Part shown: one piece after another, positions 4,856 to 7,426 of the stretch
Position numbering within the stretch: the stretch's first letter is position 1
How the letters are laid out: each line of letters starts with the position of its first letter
Source of the DNA: Thermoplasmata archaeon
GTDB lineage: Archaea > Thermoplasmatota > Thermoplasmata > Thermoplasmatales > Thermoplasmataceae
DNA: 7,426 bases
Assembly: GCA_021826835.1 (NCBI GenBank)
Contig: JAKAYH010000103.1
Location: forward strand, 1 to 7,426
Direction of reading: 5' to 3'
Notes under the pieces: generated by a model
Seen by the model: only the letters and a program-made list of their open reading frames with translations
What the model was told of the DNA's origin: nothing
Database searches by the model: none
Position numbers and translations under genes: made by a program

Positions 4856-5890
4856 ATGAATCTAATGAATATAAGTGGAAGGTTTATAATTTACGTTACA
4901 GAACAATCGTTCCTGATATCACTAACATCACTTGTTGCAATGGAACTGAATATAAAAGCCGTATTTTTAGGGTTTTTTATAGCTTATAGAATAGATTTCG
5001 TTACAGGATTTTTACATATTTTTGATACATATTCTGGTATTTATAATCTAATTATACTTTTTATTCTTTCTTTTGTGTATTATTCAATTGAATCCAAAAC
5101 AAATCATGGAATAGCAGAGGATATTTTCAAATCGAAAATAATAAGTAAATATCAACTAACAAAGAAAGAAATTATGAGTGTCCTGCTTATCAGAGACCTA
5201 ATCAGATCATTTTTTATATCCTGCATTGTTAATTCCTTATTTGCTCTGAAATACAACAAATTGCTTCAAAGCTATTATGATCATAGGCATAATCTGGTTT
5301 CTATAATAAATAAGGATGAAAATAGAAAATCTCTTTTCTTGAAATATGTTTATTCTTCTATGATAATGTATTATTCAATATTTTTTATTCTTCTGATAAT
5401 ATATACATTTATAGACCCATCATCTCCTCTTGCATCATCTGGCGTTAAATCCAAATCAGCATTTCATTACTGGGTTTTCTTCAAATCAATACTTAATAAT
5501 AACCTTACACTCGATATATCAGAGTATATGATAGGAGGATTTAGCCTCTTTGTAGGGACATTCATAGAACTTTTTTCATCTAATATATATGAAGCTGTTA
5601 TTATCTCGTCGATGGACAGTACCCATGGATTCTCATCCTTTGTTAAGTTTATTCTCCCGCAGTTCTTCCCAGAAACCATGGGATATGTCTTCGGCATGTC
5701 CATAGCACTGATCATCACTGATATAATATTATCATTTATTCAGTCTCTGGTTAAAAATGAAAAATCAGAATACTTCACCAAAAGAGTTCATGACTTATCC
5801 TATAATTTAGTTTTTTATTTTTTGCTTTCAGTGTCACTGCTTATTGTGGGTGCATTGATAGAATCTTCTCTTGGAATATACAATTTCTGA
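4856..5890 (+). CDS. SpoIIM/DUF95-family multispan membrane protein (344 aa)
   Basis: The C-terminal part matches the SpoIIM (DUF95) pattern: an N-rich lead-in (FFKSILNNN, 208-215), a glycine-containing membrane segment (GGFSLFVGTFIELFSSNIY, 227-245), then a Pro...Glu segment (ILPQFFPETMGYVFG, 266-280) corresponding to the family's PHG..E..A stretch, and a final span at about 315-335. The N-terminal 190 residues add further spans (about 11-44, 62-78, 108-132, 165-187) around a cytoplasmic loop with LTKKEIMSVLLIRDLI, which recalls ABC-2 permeases. SpoIIM/DUF95 proteins are regular companions of circular bacteriocins, with roles in maturation, export or self-protection, usually next to an ABC ATPase. 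Here no ATPase follows; the next 500 bases are mobile-element debris. It could alternatively be a stand-alone permease. Membrane nature is certain; family assignment is good but made by eye. Confidence 0.7.
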   Translation: MNLMNISGRFIIYVTEQSFLISLTSLVAMELNIKAVFLGFFIAYRIDFVTGFLHIFDTYSGIYNLIILFILSFVYYSIESKTNHGIAEDIFKSKIISKYQLTKKEIMSVLLIRDLIRSFFISCIVNSLFALKYNKLLQSYYDHRHNLVSIINKDENRKSLFLKYVYSSMIMYYSIFFILLIIYTFIDPSSPLASSGVKSKSAFHYWVFFKSILNNNLTLDISEYMIGGFSLFVGTFIELFSSNIYEAVIISSMDSTHGFSSFVKFILPQFFPETMGYVFGMSIALIITDIILSFIQSLVKNEKSEYFTKRVHDLSYNLVFYFLLSVSLLIVGALIESSLGIYNF

Positions 5891-5948
5891 GGATGAGATG
5901 TCCAGTAAACCTATGGCGATCATCAACTGTGCACGTCGAGGAGAATAA

Positions 5949-6098
5949 ATGACTAATCAATGTAAGTTTGATATGGGAAATTACCTGTTTATCCTATTAG
6001 CGGTGGATACATGCGTCTCAGTGATGAGGGGGTATGAAGTTATCAATTCTGCAAAAGCAAAGGCTGCAGCGAAAGCGAATGAAATACAGCACCGTTAG
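5949..6098 (+). CDS. Possible small membrane protein (49 aa)
   Basis: ATG at 5949 is preceded by GAGGAG (5938-5943) with a 5-nt spacer. The product has a short hydrophobic stretch (NYLFILLAVDTCVSV, about residues 11-25) and then a basic Ala/Lys-rich tail (SAKAKAAAKANE). A small, hydrophobic and basic protein behind a SpoIIM gene is the place and type of a circular-bacteriocin immunity protein, but this region is full of decayed mobile DNA and the ORF may be a chance product. A 19-residue ORF from 5893 overlaps its start by ATGA. Confidence 0.3.
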   Translation: MTNQCKFDMGNYLFILLAVDTCVSVMRGYEVINSAKAKAAAKANEIQHR

Positions 6099-6262
6099 GT
6101 CTAATCCGTACGGTTGGGATAAAGACTGATACAGATGCAGGAAACAACAGGATTGATGCGTCTGCTTCCCCGGTGTCATGTCGGCAGCATGCGAAGAAAG
6201 TCATGTATGGTAAGTCGGGAAACCTTGTCGTGTCCATGAACATGCCACGAAAGGTGGTTTAG
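6083..6262 (+). pseudogene. Open frame without a start, possible transposase tail
   Basis: A frame of 59 codons runs from just after a TGA at 6080-6082 to TAG at 6260-6262, reading NTAPLGLIRTVGIKTDT and later VMYGKSGNLVVSMNMPRKVV. It has no credible start. The composition recalls the poorly conserved C-terminal tails of archaeal TnpB-type proteins, but no diagnostic motif (such as the RuvC or zinc-finger residues) is present. I treat it as an unidentified decayed coding fragment. Confidence 0.2.
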
Positions 6263-6382
6263 TTATGGTAGCGGTATCTATAAGTCCAAAAGACGAAAAG
6301 ATATGCAATGCACCACAAGGAGTTGGAGAGGCTCATATTACTCATGACGTGAAGGACAGCATGACCTTCATAGAGTGTAAAC

Positions 6383-6449
6383 GCTCATTCAAACTTACCC
6401 ATTTTCGGCCATTGAAAAGTACCCAAAAAAGGCCATTGAATATTTACCA
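6383..6449. repeat. Three iterated 19-bp units at a 24-bp period, IS21-like end
   Basis: Units at 6383-6401, 6407-6425 and 6431-6449 start exactly 24 bp apart. The second and third are GGCCATTGAAAAGTACCCA and GGCCATTGAATATTTACCA; the first is GCTCATTCAAACTTACCCA. Iterated units of this type, with TTCAATGGCC on the opposite strand, are characteristic of IS21-family termini, where they bind the IstA transposase. No istA or istB coding sequence is seen, so this is an isolated end. Confidence 0.6.
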
Positions 6450-6461
6450 CCCCATGCGTTT

Positions 6462-7337
6462 TCATGCTGGAGACAGCCTGATCAGAGAATGCACAGAATT
6501 CACGATGAAGAATCTCAGTACCGACGGACCTGCCTTTGTCACATGCCCGTATATTGCAACTGATCCGGACTGGTCAACCTTAGGTACAAGACCGGTGTAG
6601 GATGCAAGGTGATCTGCATCGGGAAACCTTGATATGTCACCTATTTCTGAATATATTCCAAGGGCAGTGTAATAATCTATTCCGGGTATGCTCATGAGTA
6701 TATTCACGTACTCGTTGTCCTTTCCCATGGATGCAAGCCTGTCCTGCACACTGTCAATATTGTCAGATATTGCCCTGAATCTTGATATGAGATCTGTAAG
6801 GATGAATCCATCTGTTTCGTTCAGACTGGCTGAAAGATCAAGCATCTTTTTCAGTGCCCTCTTACCGAATATGTCCGATGCATCTACAGACAGTCCATTG
6901 CGTGCAAGAAGTGCATGAACCCTGTTCTTTATGGCTGTGACCTCTTCACCCGGTGATCTTCTGTACCGTATCATTGTTCTTATGCTATCAATCTCCCTTG
7001 ATGGAAGATAGGATTCAGGAAGTTCTCCCATCCTGAAGAGCTTTGCAAGGTTTCTTGCATCGTTCTTATCTGTCTTCTTCGTTGATCTGAATATGATCTT
7101 GAGTGCCTTTGGATTGGCAGGATGTATCCTGAATCCGTTATCCCTCAGCAATCTGGCAACATACTTTCCTGTTGTTGAGGATTCCACCACTATGTCCGAA
7201 TCCTTCGGATATTTTCCCATGAAAACATTCCACTCCTTTTCCGTATTATCCATCCTGTACTCTTCCACTATCTTTCCATCCATATCTGTCACACAGACAG
7301 ATTCGCTAAGTTTATGAGCATCTATGCCTATTATCAA
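6462..7337 (-). CDS. IS110-family DEDD transposase, C-terminally truncated
   Basis: This 291-residue protein has the RuvC-like DEDD domain first: D6 in IGIDAHK, E52 in VVESSTTG, and D90 and D93 in KTDKNDA. A helical linker follows, then the C-terminal transposase domain with IPGIDYYTALGIYSEIGDI (217-235), ASYTGLVPKVDQSGS (245-259; S257 fits the catalytic Ser) and GHVTKAGPSVLRFF (264-277). The start is TTG at 7335-7337, set by a strong ribosome binding site. The family usually continues well past the GxxTKxG...LR motif with a basic helical tail; here the frame stops about 15 residues later at SPA, at the junction with the IS21-like end. All catalytic residues are present, but loss of the tail probably inactivates it. 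Confidence 0.85.
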   Translation of the reverse strand: MIIGIDAHKLSESVCVTDMDGKIVEEYRMDNTEKEWNVFMGKYPKDSDIVVESSTTGKYVARLLRDNGFRIHPANPKALKIIFRSTKKTDKNDARNLAKLFRMGELPESYLPSREIDSIRTMIRYRRSPGEEVTAIKNRVHALLARNGLSVDASDIFGKRALKKMLDLSASLNETDGFILTDLISRFRAISDNIDSVQDRLASMGKDNEYVNILMSIPGIDYYTALGIYSEIGDISRFPDADHLASYTGLVPKVDQSGSVAIYGHVTKAGPSVLRFFIVNSVHSLIRLSPA

Positions 7338-7341
7338 TCTG

Positions 7342-7350
7342 TCACCTCCT
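7342..7350 (-). promoter_or_regulatory. Ribosome binding site AGGAGGTGA of the IS110 transposase
   Basis: On the minus strand AGGAGGTGA precedes the TTG start by 4 nt (7 nt from the GGAGG core). It is a full complement of the 16S rRNA 3' end and decides in favour of the TTG at 7337 as start. Confidence 0.7.
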
Positions 7351-7426
7351 TTTGGTGATTCCGGGAAATATGTTGGCCGGTAACACTCTACTATCCGTCC
7401 CCTTGCGGGGGCATGGTGTCGGTCCG
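7351..7426 (-). other. IS110 upstream leader with hairpin, possible bridge-RNA region
   Basis: The non-coding leader upstream of an IS110-group transposase is where the element's bridge RNA is encoded in characterised members. This stretch is GC-rich compared with the central locus and holds a 6-bp hairpin with a TTGC loop (GTCCCC 7397-7402 with GGGGGC 7407-7412). The leader is cut by the window end, so neither the RNA boundaries nor its target- and donor-binding loops can be identified. Confidence 0.35.

Larger units (their letters stand above)
6465..7426 (-). mobile_element. IS110-family element, 3' end lost, 5' end beyond window
   Basis: The element consists of the minus-strand transposase gene and its upstream non-coding leader. 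The leader end leaves the window at 7426. The transposase frame breaks off at about 6465, where the IS21-like end begins, so the downstream end of the IS110 element is missing. IS110 elements lack classical inverted repeats, so the exact limits cannot be read off. Confidence 0.65.

Noticed and set aside
6043..6243. Minus-strand ORF of 66 residues (MFMDTTRFPDLPYM...)
   Set aside because: No ribosome binding site or family features; it lies antisense to a decayed region.
6265..6600. Plus-strand ORF of 111 residues spanning the IS21-like repeats
   Set aside because: It runs through the repeat end and then antisense to the IS110 transposase, so it is a by-product of the junction.
1..7426. CRISPR array
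   Set aside because: The only regularly spaced repeats are three 19-bp units separated by 5 bp, far too short a spacer, and they fit a transposon end.

Overview
The window looks archaeal and most resembles an accessory region of a Thermoplasmata-type euryarchaeon. The support is indirect: TATA-like boxes about 25 nt upstream of starts, one apparently leaderless gene, strong AGGAGGTGA-type ribosome binding sites on others, a preference for AGA/AGG and ATA codons in most genes, and archaeal-style transposases. The taxon cannot be fixed from sequence alone.

Left part (1-1507): a tightly packed run of very small plus-strand genes behind the 3' end of a larger one. Genes overlap or sit a few bases apart and most have clear Shine-Dalgarno sites. 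Two encode Cys-rich zinc-binding microproteins (a SWIM-like CxxCx4CxH protein and a 34-residue zinc ribbon). This layout is typical of plasmid or virus-derived DNA, but no hallmark gene is recognisable. A 307-base gap (1508-1814) carries a good TATA box followed by hairpin-forming sequence and a T-tract, possibly a small RNA.

Middle (about 1800-2924): a DDE transposase of the IS256/MULE-like type. It has lost its N-terminal third and therefore the first catalytic Asp, so it is a dead insertion-sequence remnant.

Centre (2976-5890), the most interesting part: three same-strand genes, namely a 178-residue precursor-like protein with an internal hydrophobic signal or anchor, a membrane-embedded M48 zinc metalloprotease (HEIGH...EADRF), and a SpoIIM/DUF95-family multispan membrane protein. 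The precursor ends in VIAW, the same last four residues as the circular bacteriocin enterocin AS-48, and its last 70 residues begin with Leu-Ala and end in Trp, as in uberolysin. SpoIIM/DUF95 proteins are standard partners of circular bacteriocins. I propose a candidate archaeal circular-bacteriocin-like locus: precursor, protease for leader removal, and SpoIIM protein for maturation, export or immunity. The expected ABC ATPase is not in the window. The candidate core has no Lys or Arg and nine acidic residues, opposite to the cationic bacterial peptides, which would make sense in an acidic habitat.

Right part (5891-7426): decayed mobile DNA. A possible 49-residue microprotein and a degenerate open frame are followed by a three-unit, 24-bp-period repeat that looks like an IS21-family end. 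This abuts an IS110-family transposase on the minus strand that lacks its C-terminal tail. Its upstream leader, possible site of an IS110 bridge RNA, runs off the window. The central locus is thus flanked on both sides by broken insertion sequences, as expected of a transferred island.
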